Source: Loxodes magnus (lineage: Eukaryota; Ciliophora; Karyorelictea; Loxodida; Loxodidae). Taken from it: a stretch of DNA of 64,000 nucleotides. How positions within the stretch are numbered: the stretch's first letter is position 1; each line of letters begins with the position of its first letter. Location of the stretch: contig CAMPDV010000898.1 in the NCBI GenBank assembly GCA_946699065.1, forward strand, positions 98,601-162,600, given 5' to 3'. Shown one piece after another: positions 1-12,876 of this stretch. Below the pieces are notes generated by a model. The model was not told the origin of the DNA, ran no database searches, and was given only the letters and a program-made list of their open reading frames with translations. Both the position numbers and the translations under genes were made by a program.

Positions 1-2298
1 ATACGTTTTACTTTCAAGTGATTCAGATTATGAACTCTATTCCTCCCATGCTACTACTTAATTACTTTGCTTGCAAACTCCAATTTTTCCTCCAGTTCCA
101 TTAAGTTCTAGTTAATTTCTTAACCTTAGTCTTCACATTCTTCAATCAGCGATTTCCTTGACTTTACTTGACTAAGCATTGATATATATTTCTATTATGA
201 CTTCACAGCTATTTTAGGGTATACACTTTATTCCTGCATTACACTTTATTCCTGCATTTTATGCTGTATTTAAATAGGTTTTTATAAACCTTTTTCTTTA
301 ATTAACTGTTTATATAAAAACTTTAATTCCTAATATCAATTAAACACTACAAATTTAAATATAACTTTTAAACTTAGGCTAAATATGGTTTACAATGTAA
401 GAACTACTTGATATCTTAAAAGGATTATACATCAAGAAATGGAAAAATCTGCTTAACTTTAACTATCCTAGTACTGTAATATGGTTATTTGCATTCGATG
501 AATTAGATTTATATGCCAAACATATATGCCATTAGTTTTATTCTAGAAGCTTTATTTAAATTAATGCATATTTAGCTTTTTTAGGGCTAATATATACACT
601 CTTTTAACTTTAATTCATATTTTTATCATGCAAATTACAAGCGAACTTATGTTTCTAGATGCTACTCTATTATTATACCAGAGGATGTAAAATATGAAAT
701 TAAGTTCTTACTTTTCTGCTTTTTATTTACTCTAATCATTAATAAACCCCTTATTAGATCTTACCAAGTTAGTGCATTTTTTACCTGGCATTTTAGTACT
801 TATTATGCTAGCTTAATTTGACTCTGGTTACAACTAATTATCTGCTAAACAGCCTTTTGATATTCAAATAAGTTAGGTATAATTAATTACCCAATAATGG
901 TGTAATTATGGATAGTCAAGCTAGGTATTTATATGTTAGATAGTTAAATATAAATAAAGATCTGAGGGATTATATGTAAGTAAGAAAAGGTAGAAGGCTA
1001 ATTATTAGGATATGGCTTTTATGATCAGAGCAGTTCTAGTGTTTTACCTAAATGTAAATTATCTAATAAATGAGCTTCTACATTTAATTAGATAGCATTA
1101 ATTATATTAAGAGGAAAAATAAGTCCTAGGAACGGAGACAGAAATATCAACTTTAAGTAGCAAATCATACTTTTATTTATTGGTAGTAAAGACATTGAAG
1201 GTAAAATTGCTTAGAAGATAAAATGAAGAGCTAGAAATAGAGTGATAGAGATAAGTGCTCAACAATACTCTTAAATATAGAGTTAAAAAGATAAATAGGA
1301 GCAAAATATCTCTTTACTGCTATATGAGATAAGCAAGAGTAAGAATTTTAGATTAAAGGCTAGAAATAAAATATCCTAATGAGGTAAGTAATTTAATTAA
1401 GAGGTTAAGAACAAGAAATTAGAGATTTTCAGAAATCTGCTACTTAGAAACTAAACTAGCTGCTTTCTCTTTTTTGAAGTGATATGGTATAATAAAAACT
1501 AATTAATTAAATATAATAGAGCATTAAAAGTTAGTTAGGTATAAATAGCAAAAGCTAATTTTTCATATGCAATGAATTACAAATGATAAATGGTTTAATA
1601 CCTCTTAAATAGAGATTTTTTGAGTAATTAAAGCGAAAATCTAAGAGATTTTTAATATCAAGCGTTACAAACTCTCTGTTTAAAAATAAATAAAAAAATG
1701 AAATTGAAATAAAATTATATTTATTTAGTAATTTTAATTTGCTATTATATATATGAAAATTACATCTATATAGTCTAATAAAATAGAATCAAAGACAAAT
1801 GTTTATTTATAATTTAAATTAGATTAGATTAGATTAAAGAGCTATCAATTTCTTAGCAATTCGCTTGAAAAATTATTAGAAGATAAATTTTTCAAAGATG
1901 ATAGAGTCTTATTATATATACATTTAAAGGGATATAAAACATACTAAAAAATAAAAATTTATTCAATTATTTAATGCAGATTTTATTATATAATTAAGGC
2001 ATTATAGATATGTATCCTCAAAACTAATCTAACTTCCTTGAATAGCAAAATGATTATAATATAAAAAATGCTAACTTTGCATATTTTCTCTTGAAAGTAG
2101 CATCAATATACTTTATATCTCATTTTATTGAAATAATGAGAAATAGTTAATATTTTAGCTTATAACTAGAAGATCTAATTTTCCTTTTGAAAATGTTTGG
2201 TATTATTTATAATATAATATCTATTAACTGATATCTATGCTTTTAAATATGTGTTTATTAGAAATTCTTCATTGGTTTAATAAAAACTAGGTAATTTA
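1..2298 (+). repeat. R block copy 1, left edge cut by window
   Basis: The first 2.3 kb aligns base for base, with many small differences, to 12,690-14,585 on the same strand and to the reverse complement of 27,985-30,200, 43,060-45,830 and 60,230-62,660. It begins inside family B sequence and carries family H on the minus strand (about 1-900) and family G on the plus strand (about 1,190-1,950). Near 2,300 the match changes from R block to sequence equivalent to 39.9 kb, so the kelch, U3 and gene-poor part of the unit is missing here. An 18-bp tandem duplication at 223-258 is private to this copy. Confidence 0.8.
1190..1960 (+). pseudogene. Family G reading frame, R block copy 1
   Basis: A frame rich in Lys, Arg, Gln and Ile aligns with the family G gene at 29,099 (minus strand). 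The shared start reads KDIE.KIAQKIK followed by TGA, Arg and RNR; the shared end reads RLKSYQFLSNSLEKL. The two halves lie in different frames here, so this copy is probably broken. TGA falls at positions where Trp would be natural, for example between KIK and R, a TGA also present in copies 2 and 6. No known domain was recognised. The pentamer TTAGA repeated at about 1,818-1,842 lies inside this frame. Confidence 0.35.
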
Positions 2299-4480
2299 AC
2301 CTGGCTAAAGTCTAAAATCATCTTAATTAGTCTACACCTTTTAAACTTGCAAAGAATCCATTTCATAGATCTCCTCATATTTCTTGCTTTTCATACACAT
2401 AAAAAATCTAATTCGTTTAACTATTTTTTAGTTATCTCTCATTTACTTTCATAACCTTATCAAAGAAATTACTAATGAAATGTCGTGATATTAAATGTGT
2501 AGCATGCTTCATAAATATCTACTTGCTTAAATTAATTTCTAGAGGGTAAAATGTTATTTAAATAAAGGCTAATTAGGCTCAAATTATTTTTACTTGAGCT
2601 TGCATATAACAAATTTTTTTTGTGGTTGCTATTTTATTAATTTATGCCTTGTTTAGCTTTATTTTTCTATTTAAATATACTTTGAAGAGATTTAAGCTAA
2701 AATTACTAGGGGAATTAAAATTGCTTGGATAATTATAAGGACTGAATTAATAGCTGGTCTAATGGAGATTAGAGGGCAAAGAAGTTCCAATTGAATTTAT
2801 TTTCAAGAGTATTGATTGAACTTAACTGAAAAATCTTGCTTTATAATCAACTGTTTTCGGTCTTATCTTGATGGATTAGATGCCAACTGCAATGTAGGAC
2901 TTTACATGAACTTTTTGAATTGATAAAATATCTTGATTGCTACCGTTTAACTTATAACTATATTCTTTGAAAATATAAATGCAATTCTTCCTTTTTCCAA
3001 AAAGAAGTGCTTTAAGGAAACTTAAAGCTAATTTTTTCAACTTTTATGATAAAAATTACTTAAATAAAGAAACTGTGAGAGTCTAATTACCATCCTAAAT
3101 TTTGTCTTTTGCATACATTAAATGAATCTGAATAATAAATTAGATTCATCTGCATTTATAGTCTTTTTCATATGATTACTCCTTTAATTATAACATTCTG
3201 ATACTCAACTTACCAGGATTTTTGCCATATAATCTTAAGTATATTATATTATTTCATATTGAACTTAAAGACAATTATTTTTTCTTTTTTCCAACTTAAA
3301 TTAGAATCTCTCATAGCACTATCTAAGAACTATTAATACGGAATAGCTGAATACAGACATACCTGCATTATGTAAATAGATTACTTACAATAATTTTACA
3401 CTTTCAGTCAAATCAATTTATGTGATTCATATTTATTTTAGAATTAGTTAGATTCTCCTTGATTATTATAAAACTCTATAAGATTAATAAATTTGGGATT
3501 TTTCTTACTTAAATCTTCACTCAGAATCGCGTTGAATGTATGATTAAGTTTTCTAAAGTTTTTCTTCCTTGACTTAAATAAAAGATTTTCCTTAGTAGAT
3601 CTTACATACTAATAACTTAACTAGATTATCGATTCTAAAAATAATAGCTAAAGCTCACTTTCGCTTTTTATTATTATATATCTATTCAAAACTAAAAAAT
3701 AACTCTTCTACCCAAATATTTTTAATTTAGTTTTTATAATTAAAATACTGCAACTTTATGTTCTTATGAACTTAGCCTTTTATATAAAACAAAGCTTAGT
3801 AGCTATATTTATTACCTTTTTATAATGAAATTTAACAAATGGTAACTTAAACCTTTTTATATCCTTTATAGTAAGTCATTCTTAACCATAATAAAAAAAT
3901 TAGATTGTAGATATTTTATAAGACTAGTAGCTTATGCTTTTGTTGCTTACTTTATACTAATTTAATTAGAAGAATCTAGATAATAAGCATATATACCCTT
4001 TACTATATTTAAACTAGATTTATCCTTTACTTTGTAAATTAACTCTCGAACCTTAAATTAATATAGTTTTACATATAAAGTTAAAAAGAAATATCAAAGG
4101 ACTATTTTATAATGTATTATCCTTTTTCAGATTAACTAGGTAGTCTCAAATTAGTACCTTTTACTATACATATCAAGCTTTTATTTCTTATTTTTAATAT
4201 TTTATTTTTTATATTTATTTTAGTTCCTTATTACAGCCACATTTTATGATTGCTTAAGGTTATTAAAGTTTTAAATTATTTTATTTAATACCAATTGAAG
4301 TAAAATTTGTTTCTTTAGCTGAAATATTTTAGAAGCTATTTTTAAAGTTAATTTTAGACTTTATATAACTTAAATTTGTTTACCTTCAGATTCTTTATTT
4401 TAGCCTTATTAATTCTACTTAAATTAATCTAATAAGCTTTTTCCCTAGTCCTTATATATTTCCATATGCACCTTTTATTA
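2299..4480. other. Repeat-unit segment without a firm gene call
   Basis: This stretch matches the reverse complement of about 37.9-39.96 kb. Both strands give protein-like readings: the plus strand near 2,730-3,000 parallels YKDWI and KKF..NLF phrases of the copy near 39.5 kb, while the minus strand near 2,590-2,760 parallels a VYLNRKIKL phrase of the same copy. Substitutions between copies show no clear codon-position bias, so I cannot decide which strand, if either, is coding. A minus-strand phrase starting MTYYKGYK near 3,870 also recurs at 38.4 kb with shifts between copies. Confidence 0.4.
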
Positions 4481-4504
4481 CTCACGATTTTTTGCTATAA
4501 GAGA

Positions 4505-4815
4505 TCATGCTCTTAATAATTTGGTTTCTATTTCTTTATCTTTATTTTTCAATTAAGAGCTAAGGTCTACATTCCTACCCAAAACAGTTCCTCTTCTTAG
4601 CTAAAATTTCATCCTTTAGGGTTCAAAAGGTTCAGTATCATAATCAGGATTTTTAAACTAAGCTTCTTGAATTCCTAGACTCTAGAGCCATTAAAAGGTC
4701 TAGCCTTAAAGGTAAAAAAATTTATATTTAGAATATCTGAGATTTGACTCTAAGTAGCTTGAGTCTTTAAGAACAACATCATCACTATTTTAAGATTTTA
4801 TTTATCAGGAGTAGA
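4505..4815 (-). CDS. Family L hypothetical protein, copy 1
   Basis: From the DDVVLKDSSYLESNLRY phrase to the final TGA at 4,507-4,505 the frame runs 92 codons without TGA. It is hydrophilic, with DLSSQLKNKDKEIETK near the end and no membrane segment. The plus-strand copies near 37.45-37.75 kb and 53.9-54.2 kb share LKD.S and VDLSSQLK but need a frame change. Just upstream, a TGA in the context Y-x-TGA-QIK is conserved with the 37.4 kb copy, which fits TGA as Trp. The start is not determined and the protein is probably longer upstream. No family recognised. Confidence 0.45.
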
Positions 4816-5339
4816 TTAAATAACTCTGGTTTACTATTAAAAGCATTTATAATAAACCTGATAAATATCAGAGTATTAGGACTAGTAATTCCTATATTGA
4901 AGGTATAGAAAAAGCAGATAAGTTATCTGCTTTCATAGGGAAAAGAAATAATGATATATAGCTAATAATTAATAGGATTCTTTAGACAATGGTATTTAAT
5001 TAAGTACCTAGTAATAAAGCTACTATTATTAGATATAATTAAATAAGTATATTAGTAAGAAATATATTGTCTACTAGCTAACTAATAGACTATTTCAGAA
5101 AAATCTATTATAAGAAACTTAAAAGAAAATAGAAAGAAACAGCAAGGAAAACTTCAAGATGATATTATGGTTCCAAAATTATAGCTATTGACTAGGGTAA
5201 ATTAATAGTAACTAGCATAAATAATAATTAATCTTTTAATTATTAGCTAATACTTATGGATAAGTTAAGCTTACATTTTATTATAACTTGATAATGCTTA
5301 TCTTATAATATTTAAATTATTAATTAAATGGATAAGTAA

Positions 5340-5665
5340 TTCATACTTTTTGATTTATCACCAACAAAGAAATTTATAATCTTTTCTAAGTTCCTGGAAA
5401 AATAGTAAAGGGTTTATTTTTAAAGGCTCGGTTTGATAGTGGTATTTTTCATAACTCGCCAAGTCATCTCACATTTCATATGGGGTCTTGCTACCTGCAT
5501 TACTGGGTTGATATGTTGAAGCATTATGTTTGAAGAATCTTCTTCATTAAAGTAAAATTAAAATAGAAATTAGCCTTCACATGTAGTTAAAGAGATTTTC
5601 TAAATAATTCTGCTAGAGAGTCAGTTATTCATAGTCATATTAACCATCAAATAAATTTAAATAAA
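5340..5665 (-). pseudogene. Family K protein, copy 1, frameshifted
   Basis: This is the minus-strand counterpart of the intact frame at 36,639-36,929. It begins TTCEGQFLFQFYFNEEDSS, then loses frame after about 35 codons. The remainder continues one base out of phase as LASYEKYHYQ, matching LTNYERYHYQ in the other copy. One in-frame TGA replaces a GGA codon of that copy. The composition, with Cys, aromatic and Asn-rich phrases, suggests an exported or surface domain, but no signal peptide can be assigned because the start is unclear. Confidence 0.45.
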
Positions 5666-5669
5666 ATAC

Positions 5670-6967
5670 CTTTATTTACTAAACCTAAGTTAACCTTATA
5701 TGTCTGTATTAAATCATAATCTAAACCTTATTAACAAGAAAATGCAGGTACTAGAACTAATATTTCATCTAAAAATTTAAAGAACAAGAAAATCTATTTT
5801 TTTACTAAGCTTCGTAAAATGCTCTCAAAGTAGTAAATAGAGATCTAATTAATATATTATATGGTGAATATTCGATACAATTAAGACAAATTATAAGCAA
5901 ACTGAAAGAAAAAATAGCTTTAAAGAATAAAAGCCATATGAAATGCATTTAATGCTTATAGATATAAAAGAGGAGTTAAATATCATAAGATGAAATTAGT
6001 TAAGCTTGTATTTCTATTTAGGGAATTAACAAAAAGAAATATAAGAATGATTTTAGACTACACGTTTGTAATGAGTAGAATATAGCTCATATTAAAATTC
6101 GTTGATTTTCATATTTGACAAGATAATTTGTCAATATTTGATTTGCAATAATAGCAAGACAAAAATTTCTTGCTATTAAACAAATCATCATATTTTTCAT
6201 AAGCACTATAAATTATCATTATCAATAATAAAATTACTCTTAAATTCACAGTGAAGATTCTGTCATCATTTACTAGAGTATTCTGTTTCAATACTCTTAT
6301 AAATTAATTTCTAAAACGTTGATATCACTTAATTATATAACTGACATAAAACCAATGCAGAATAAATAAAATTTTAATGAAATCTCTTAATAGAACAGTT
6401 TTATCCTTAAGCATCATCAGGATCTCTTTCTTACTAATATGTCTCTCTAATATTATTCATATAATGTTCAGTTGGTGTAGTTAAATGCTCCTTCCCTTGC
6501 TCGAAATTTTGGCCCTATATTTTATAACCCTCATCAGTTACAAGTATCAACTTTTTTATTTCTTAAAGCTTTTGGTCGTTAATTTAACTAATTATGATAT
6601 CTCTTTATCTCTCTTAGTTATTCTATTAATAATCATTGCGTGACAAGAAATCATATTTTACATATTTTGTTTATCATCCTGGCGAATGAATCGACTCAAA
6701 ATACTACTTATCTTCAATATTCCTTTTACAGTCTACTCAAAATGCTTGTAATATTCTCTAAGCTATTTATTGACAACATGATATCACTCTCTATGAAAAT
6801 AGCTATCAGCATACTTTGATTCAATGTGAATGTTTAATAATTAAGTTACCTTTAATTTACACTCCATATTGAGCATTTAGTTAGTCAAGGGTTTTTTATT
6901 ATTTATGTATTTAATTAAACCTTCAGTGAGATTTAAATTGCCGTAAGCATTTTTTCTTTATAACAAA
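5670..6967. other. Unassigned stretch upstream of family A copy 1
   Basis: Part of the repeat unit, equivalent to the reverse complement of about 35.3-36.6 kb. Several 40-60 codon frames read on either strand, but none carries a recognisable motif and the copies differ by indels. The only standard-code ORF here, minus strand 6,291-6,109, is not conserved as a frame in the other copies. I see no terminator-like or structured element. Confidence 0.5.
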
Positions 6968-7963
6968 ATGTGGAAGCAGGATTCAGGTGAAGGACTAAAA
7001 TGCATAAATGTAGAAAAAGATTAGAAAAGTTTGGAATTAGAGGGTAAGAAAAATAAACTTTTATTGGATAACTAAGGCTAGATGTGCTGGTTACGGACGA
7101 GTTAGGAGAAGAAGGAATCCTTGCAAAAGCTTAAGAGTAAGGTGGAATAGAAAAACTTTGAGAGTATTGAAACTTAGAATTTATGGCATTTAAAGATGCG
7201 GTAGATTAGTGATGATTGGTAAGATGCTGACAATAAGGCCCAAAATGAAAGGGTTAAAATTTCAGATCAACTTTTTAAAGGTAATTTAAAGAATATAAAT
7301 CAAAGCATGAACAAGCAAAGCTAAATTATGAGATCTATCTCAAATGATTTTGATTTAGCCCCTAGAAAAAGAAGTAATTTAGACTAGTCTAGTCTGAATA
7401 GCTCACAAGGTGTTAATTAGAAAAAGGAATCTAATAAAGTTTAAGTATTTTTATAATAAAAATAGAGCGAATTAGAAACAAAAATTGGCAATACAAGCTT
7501 GATAACAAAGGAATAATAAGAAGCATAAGATTGATAAAAATTTATGACTTCATAATGGACTACTCCTTACACTTAAACAAAAAATCCTAAGGAAAAAATA
7601 AACTTAAACGGTTTGAGAAACATACCTAAGATATAAGTCTTGGTAAAAGGTAGCTAAGTACCCCTAGAATAAGTGAATGAAAGAATTAGAAAAGCAAATA
7701 GCACTTAACCTTTATAAAATTAAAGCTCATTTTCCAGTCTAAGCACTATCAGTGAAGAAAGCACTTAAAGATCTCAATAAAGTCAAGAATGATTTTCTAG
7801 TGATATAACATTCACTAATTTATTACTTCAACTTAAAAAAGAAGAAAAGGAGTAAAAAGTTTCAGAAGAAGGAAGCAAAAAAGAATTTGACTATATGGCT
7901 CTCCTTTTTTCTTTCATGGCAATTTTATTTCTATTCTATTTTTACCTAGTAGCCTGTACATGA
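6968..7963 (+). CDS. Family A Ser/Gln-rich protein, possibly tail-anchored, copy 1
   Basis: The frame starts at ATG 6,968 and runs 331 codons to TGA 7,961. It contains TGA at codon 189 (7,532), where both other copies have TGG, and at codon 275 (7,790), shared by all three copies. Up to codon 274 the product is hydrophilic and Gln/Ser/Lys-rich, ending in FSSLSTISEEST. After the second TGA follows an acidic stretch and a hydrophobic segment of about 20 residues ending YFYLVACT directly before the last TGA. The copies at 34,318 and 50,716 diverge clearly from this one, yet the frame is kept throughout, which supports a real gene. If TGA is strictly stop, the product ends at codon 274 and this copy is also truncated at 188. 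Function unknown. Confidence 0.65.
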
Positions 7964-9470
7964 GTGATTCGCTTACGAAACTCTTTAAATATTTTTAGCT
8001 TATTAGTCATCAAACTCCTCTCTTTTGTTTCATTTTCCAATTTTAAACTCCTATTTCCTTATTTTCTTAGTATTAATAAAATGGTGCTTTTTATTTTATA
8101 CCCAAAATCAGAAAATACTAGAACATAAAATGTCGATATAGCAAACATACGCTTCAATAGGTTTCACTAGATGAGTAATCAAAGAGAAAGAAGATATTAA
8201 AAGTGGCAGATAAATACATTAGAGTGATATAAAATGATTAAGCATGTTAAATGATTGATATGGTTCATTTAAGCTTAATATCTCTTAAGGTTAATTTGAT
8301 TTAAGATTTATATTTAATAGCTTCACCTTAAATAATTAAAATCAATTATCAATTTTAGCAACTAGAAGCTTAATTTTATATAATGGATTTATTTCTAATA
8401 GCTAGAACATCTTTAAATGTTGCATTTTTTTATAAATTATTGGATCAATAGGTAAAGAGTCTTAATAACTAGCCTCTATTTAAGCATTATTTACAACTTT
8501 ATGAGTTTAGATTTTAATTATTAGATAGTAAACTTAACTTTGTGACTTCATGTCTATTATTTAACCTAAAATTTCCCTTTTAATATATTAAAACATAACA
8601 AGCAAAGTTAATATTCCACTTATTCAGTTTAAGTATCTTATACTTAGGTAATAATCTTCAAATTAATACAAACGTGAAGATTAAAACACTAATATTAGCT
8701 TATACTTTCATCAAAACTTAGACTTAAAGCTTGATTTCTAACTACTATATAGATAATATGTGCAAGTATTGCTGAGGAACTATCATCATAGCTACTATTA
8801 ATAAGTTGTATATATCAGCTAATTTATAGCTCATCACTAATCAGATTACTAATAGAGATAATTTAAATTAAGTTATTTAATAGTTACAATTTTTCTGTTT
8901 ATTTATCTGGAAGTTGATTATTTGAATATTAAAGAAGCAAAAATCTGTCTAAGTTTAGAACTGATTTTAGTTAGAATGCTAGCAGAATATTCATTTAGAC
9001 TTCAATGTATTTAGATTAAATTAAATTAAAGTGTTAAAGAAGGATCGTCTACTTAAGAGCTTCCTACTTCCCTATCCAACCAATAGGAACTTGATCTCTA
9101 GGTGTTCTAATGTATTTAGATAATTTAAATTATCCTTTATATGAATATAATCCTCTAAGATCGATTACTTTAAATAAAGAAATTAGAACTTTCTAGTAAA
9201 AAATACATTAATATTTCAAAGAGATGTAGACTAATAACTTATATAGCCATAAGTAGATAATTAATAACTATATACTTTATTAGATAATTGAAATACCTTA
9301 CTTCTAAATATAACTCCCTTTATTAAATTCGATTTTGGTATGAAAATTAAATTAAACTTAATTAAATAACTAAATTTCTATAAGTCAAGCATTATTAAAC
9401 TTTATGATTGATAGTTCTTTTTATTGATTTATGTATAATACGATCTTTATTTGCTAGAGCTTAAATAAAC
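7964..9470. other. Unassigned repeat-unit stretch after family A copy 1
   Basis: Aligns with the reverse complement of about 32.9-34.3 kb and 49.45-50.7 kb. A second hydrophobic phrase lies in frame after the family A end (about 7,964-8,060) and is partly kept in the other copies, so the gene could be longer than called. From 8,250 to 9,470 I see only A+T-rich sequence with short frames that shift between copies and no motif. Confidence 0.45.
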
Positions 9471-9479
9471 ATATATAAT

Positions 9480-10420
9480 AGTTGTGTCTAGGCTTTAGAT
9501 CCCTTCTTTTGAAAAGTTTTACCCTTGCCTATGTTATTCATACTATTGTTTCGCTTTTTGTAGATTGTCTCACTTATGATCGTAAGTAAAGGCTTTGAAT
9601 CTGGGTCTTACTGATTGATTTTATTATCCTTCATTATTTTTTTTGCTATATTGTGAATTTAATTGTTGATCATTATCCTTTTTATTACTTGTTTCTTTCT
9701 CCCACTTAATAAAACTTCATATAAGTACCTCATTAATAGATCACTTTAAGAAACTTTTCTCCTATACTCATTAAACGCTTATATTAGCTTGCAAGTCTGT
9801 CTTATAAATAGAATTATCAGTTACTAATAAATAGTTGGATTCTCAGTTCAGAGCTAGATATAAAATACCTTCTACTTCCGAAAAATTACCTTCTTTATAT
9901 TTTTAATTTCAGAATAAAATTCCTTTCTGCTTGCTTTTATCTATCCTGCATTCATTATTCTTTTTAAGTTCTATATTCTTATTTTAATGATTCTTTTTCT
10001 AAAGCTATAACTTCAGAGTAAATAAATAGTTCTACTTTTCTTTTCATTACAAAAACTATTGTATATCTATATGATCGTACCTTTAGTTAATTCATACTAC
10101 TTCAATTACCACATTTCTCAGTCTTATTTGATGTCTTAATCCTCCTATTTATGCTTCTAACATCTTTTATTTAACTCTTCTTATATCAATAGCTTTCCGT
10201 TTGGTTCTTTCTTAATATTAAAATCTGAAGCTAATTTAGTTGCTTGATGTGAATTTTTTACTAAGATATAAATTAAAAATCTGAAAGCTCTTAATCAATG
10301 CATCTGAAACTTATTAAGCACCAGTTTCATTATATTTTATCTTCTCCTTTTGGAATATTTTAGTGTTCAGTTAATGGTATAACTCTATAAGAGAAAGTTA
10401 ACTGTTAAATAGGATATTTT
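9480..10420 (-). pseudogene. Family C coiled-coil-like protein, copy 1
   Basis: On the minus strand a hydrophilic frame contains RKAIDIRRVKQKMLEAQIG, LRHQIRLRNVVIEVV then TGA then IN, followed by RYDHIDIQQ. The plus-strand copies at 32.6 and 48.6 kb keep this block, including the TGA after IEVV, while synonymous changes occur around it. Heptad-like spacing of Leu, Ile and Val suggests a coiled coil. One base is missing here before the KAIDIRR block relative to both other copies, so this copy is frame-shifted at its N-terminal side. The downstream part (ALNWESN) is conserved only with the 48.9 kb copy. Confidence 0.45.
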
Positions 10421-11909
10421 CTATGAAATGCTGAATGAACTTAGTAGGAAATTTGTAGATGTAAGGGAAAAAGAGATTATGCTATTATCTTGCGAAGAAA
10501 GAAAGGAAAATGGAAGATGTTTTGGAGTGAGAGGCTAGATGAACGTGAGTAAAAATGCATAATCTTAAATATGATGGTAAGCAGTATGATATAATTATTC
10601 TATTATAGGATTTAAAATATATTTTAGTCTCTAGTTTGACTTAAAAGATATTCGGAAGAGCAAACTTAAATTAAGTTAGAAAAGGGCTAAAATACCTTTC
10701 CAACTTGATCACATTAAAATTTTAATAAATCAAGAAAATAGCTTTTTACCAGAAAAAATCAGAAAGTAAAATGGTTATGATGTAAGTTTATAGAAGAGAA
10801 AGAAAAGTTGAAGGATAAAATGATTCTTTGATAGAGAAAGGTTGAAATGCTATGAACATGAGATTTTAATATCTAAGTTCTTTAGTAATTTATTAAAAAG
10901 ATAAGATATAAGATAAAAGCACTCAAAATAAATTACTCTAGAATCTAATTTTGCTGAACAGAAAGAAACGGAACGTAAATAGTGAGCTTCAAAAGGATGA
11001 ATAGAGATAGAGTTAGAAAGTTACTAATTAGAAAGGAAAAGAAAGAAGAAAAAAAAGAAAGCTTCTAGTTAATTTATTCCATTAAACGAGTAAAGCTAAT
11101 AGCAATGAAATACTTAAGTTGATAATAATAATAAATTTAACTTGTATTTTATTATTAAACTATTGCCTACTAAATGTTGTATAAAAGTTTTTATTTTTAG
11201 AAATATTTTCTGACCCTTTGTTCTTCCAGAAATGTAGGCTCTTTTAATTAAAACTAAAGAAGCAAGAAAAAAAGATCTTAAATATAGATGTGAAGGTTAT
11301 GGCTTAATAGAACTGAGATTGCTAAACTGAATGTAACCATACGAGCAAGGAATAGAATTAAACAGTTTTTAAAATGAAAGTTTTTGTGTAAAGCCTTCAA
11401 TTCTTTGTTTATATAACTTACTTAAATTTTTTTCTCATTAGTGGATCTTTAAAAGACTAATCGATAATTGAGTTCCTTAAAGGGTTATTCTTTTAACATA
11501 ATTATAAGTAATTAGTTATAAAAAAATTTAATAGCCAGAAAAGGGTTTAAATAAGTATATTCAACGCTAGCTAAAGTTTATAAAACTTATTGTTTTATCA
11601 ATTTAAAGTAGGTTGATATACTAAGCTTTATTTTAGGATCTTAAGTTATATTAACTAACTTAAATAATTAAAGATATTGAACTAAATGCAAATATTCTTG
11701 ACTTAATCAATTACCCTTAAAATTCTACTTCCATTGTTTATTTCTTTATTTCTATCTTAGCGAGATTATTCTAGGAATATACGAGCTGAACACTTTATTT
11801 AAATATAGTTTAATAAAAATAATGATAAGCATGCCTAAGCTAGTAATTTTAATTAATAAGTTGGAAGAATTAGAGAAATATAAAATATATATAATTAAAT
11901 GTTGTTGCT
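10421..11909. other. Unassigned repeat-unit stretch between families C and B
   Basis: Equivalent to the reverse complement of about 30.98-32.55 kb. The plus strand gives a hydrophilic reading near 10,430-11,100 (for example ELSRKFVDVREKEI, and KYDGKQYDIII in another frame), also readable from the minus strand of the copies at 32.4 and 48.3 kb, but the copies differ by single-base indels. No motif recognised. The short standard-code ORFs at 11,752-12,016 look like shadows. Confidence 0.4.
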
Positions 11910-12876
11910 TCATCCTTTTATTATCAAATAAAAGTAAGAAAATATTAAAATCACTATGCAGAAACAAAAAAAATTTATCTATTCAGCTGACCATTTGTCC
12001 TTTACTTTGTTACTAGCTTGGCTGAAGTTTACTAAATTTTCGTAGCTTTATCATGAAGAGCTTATTTTATAAGAATTGAAATTGAAAGTTTTACTGATCC
12101 AAGACGTTGAGGAAGTTTTCGTATTAGCAGTGTCAGGGCTGGAAAAAGAATCCTTTTTTTCTTAAGGTTACGAAAAGAATCTGTTTGATTTTTCATTTCA
12201 CGCTAATTCAATGGAAGATAGATTATCCAGTGAGTCTTAAATTTTTTTATTCTCATTTGATACCAAAAGATTTTAACCTTTTTATTTTGAATTTCGCAAG
12301 CTTTGAATTTATTTCTAGAGAGTTTAAAAATTCTTAATTACAAAGTCAGAATATTATTTTTGCTCTAAATTTTCTCCTTAAGAATCCAAATAACTTATTT
12401 CTTAATACTTCCTCTATTGTATAGCATCTGATTATCCATTTTAAATTCCCTATAAATTTTCCTATTAATTTACTTTTTTATCTTAAAGTCTTACTTAATA
12501 CTTATAATTTGGAGTAAGTAAAGAATTCCTCTACTAGTAACATGGAGTGAGTTACTTCTCACTATTTGTTTACTTTTTCATCATTTCACTAATCTTATAT
12601 TATCTCAATATTTTCAAATCTCCTACTTAAGGCTATTCATTGTCTCTTTAATTTACAGCAAAGTCCATCTGGAGCATGTGATGCCACTTATCTAGAATAC
12701 GTTTTACTTTTAAATGTATCAGATTCTGAAATATATTCCTTACTTTCTACTATTTTATTACTCTGCTTACAAACTCCCTCTTCTCCTCCAATTCCATTAA
12801 GTTCTAGTTAATTTCTTAACCTTAGTCTTCACATTCTTCAATCAGCGAATTTCCTTGACTTTACTTGACTAAGCAT
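11910..12876 (-). pseudogene. Family B copy 1, frameshifted near the start
   Basis: The start ATG at 12,876 and the first codons MLSQVKSR match the intact copy at 62,482. One extra T then shifts the frame after about 10 codons; from there a single frame runs to the family end, with one TGA at the LA-x-NEKSN position where copies 2 and 4 have GGA. The protein is Gln/Asn/Ser-rich with a Ser-rich end, then the family TGA at 12,053 and a hydrophobic tail before a final TGA at 11,912. TGG is kept at the two Trp sites that are TGA in the 30,012 copy. Confidence 0.6.

Noticed and set aside
1818-1842. TTAGA repeats as telomeric sequence
   Set aside because: Only about four units, inside a reading frame, and not a known ciliate telomere repeat.
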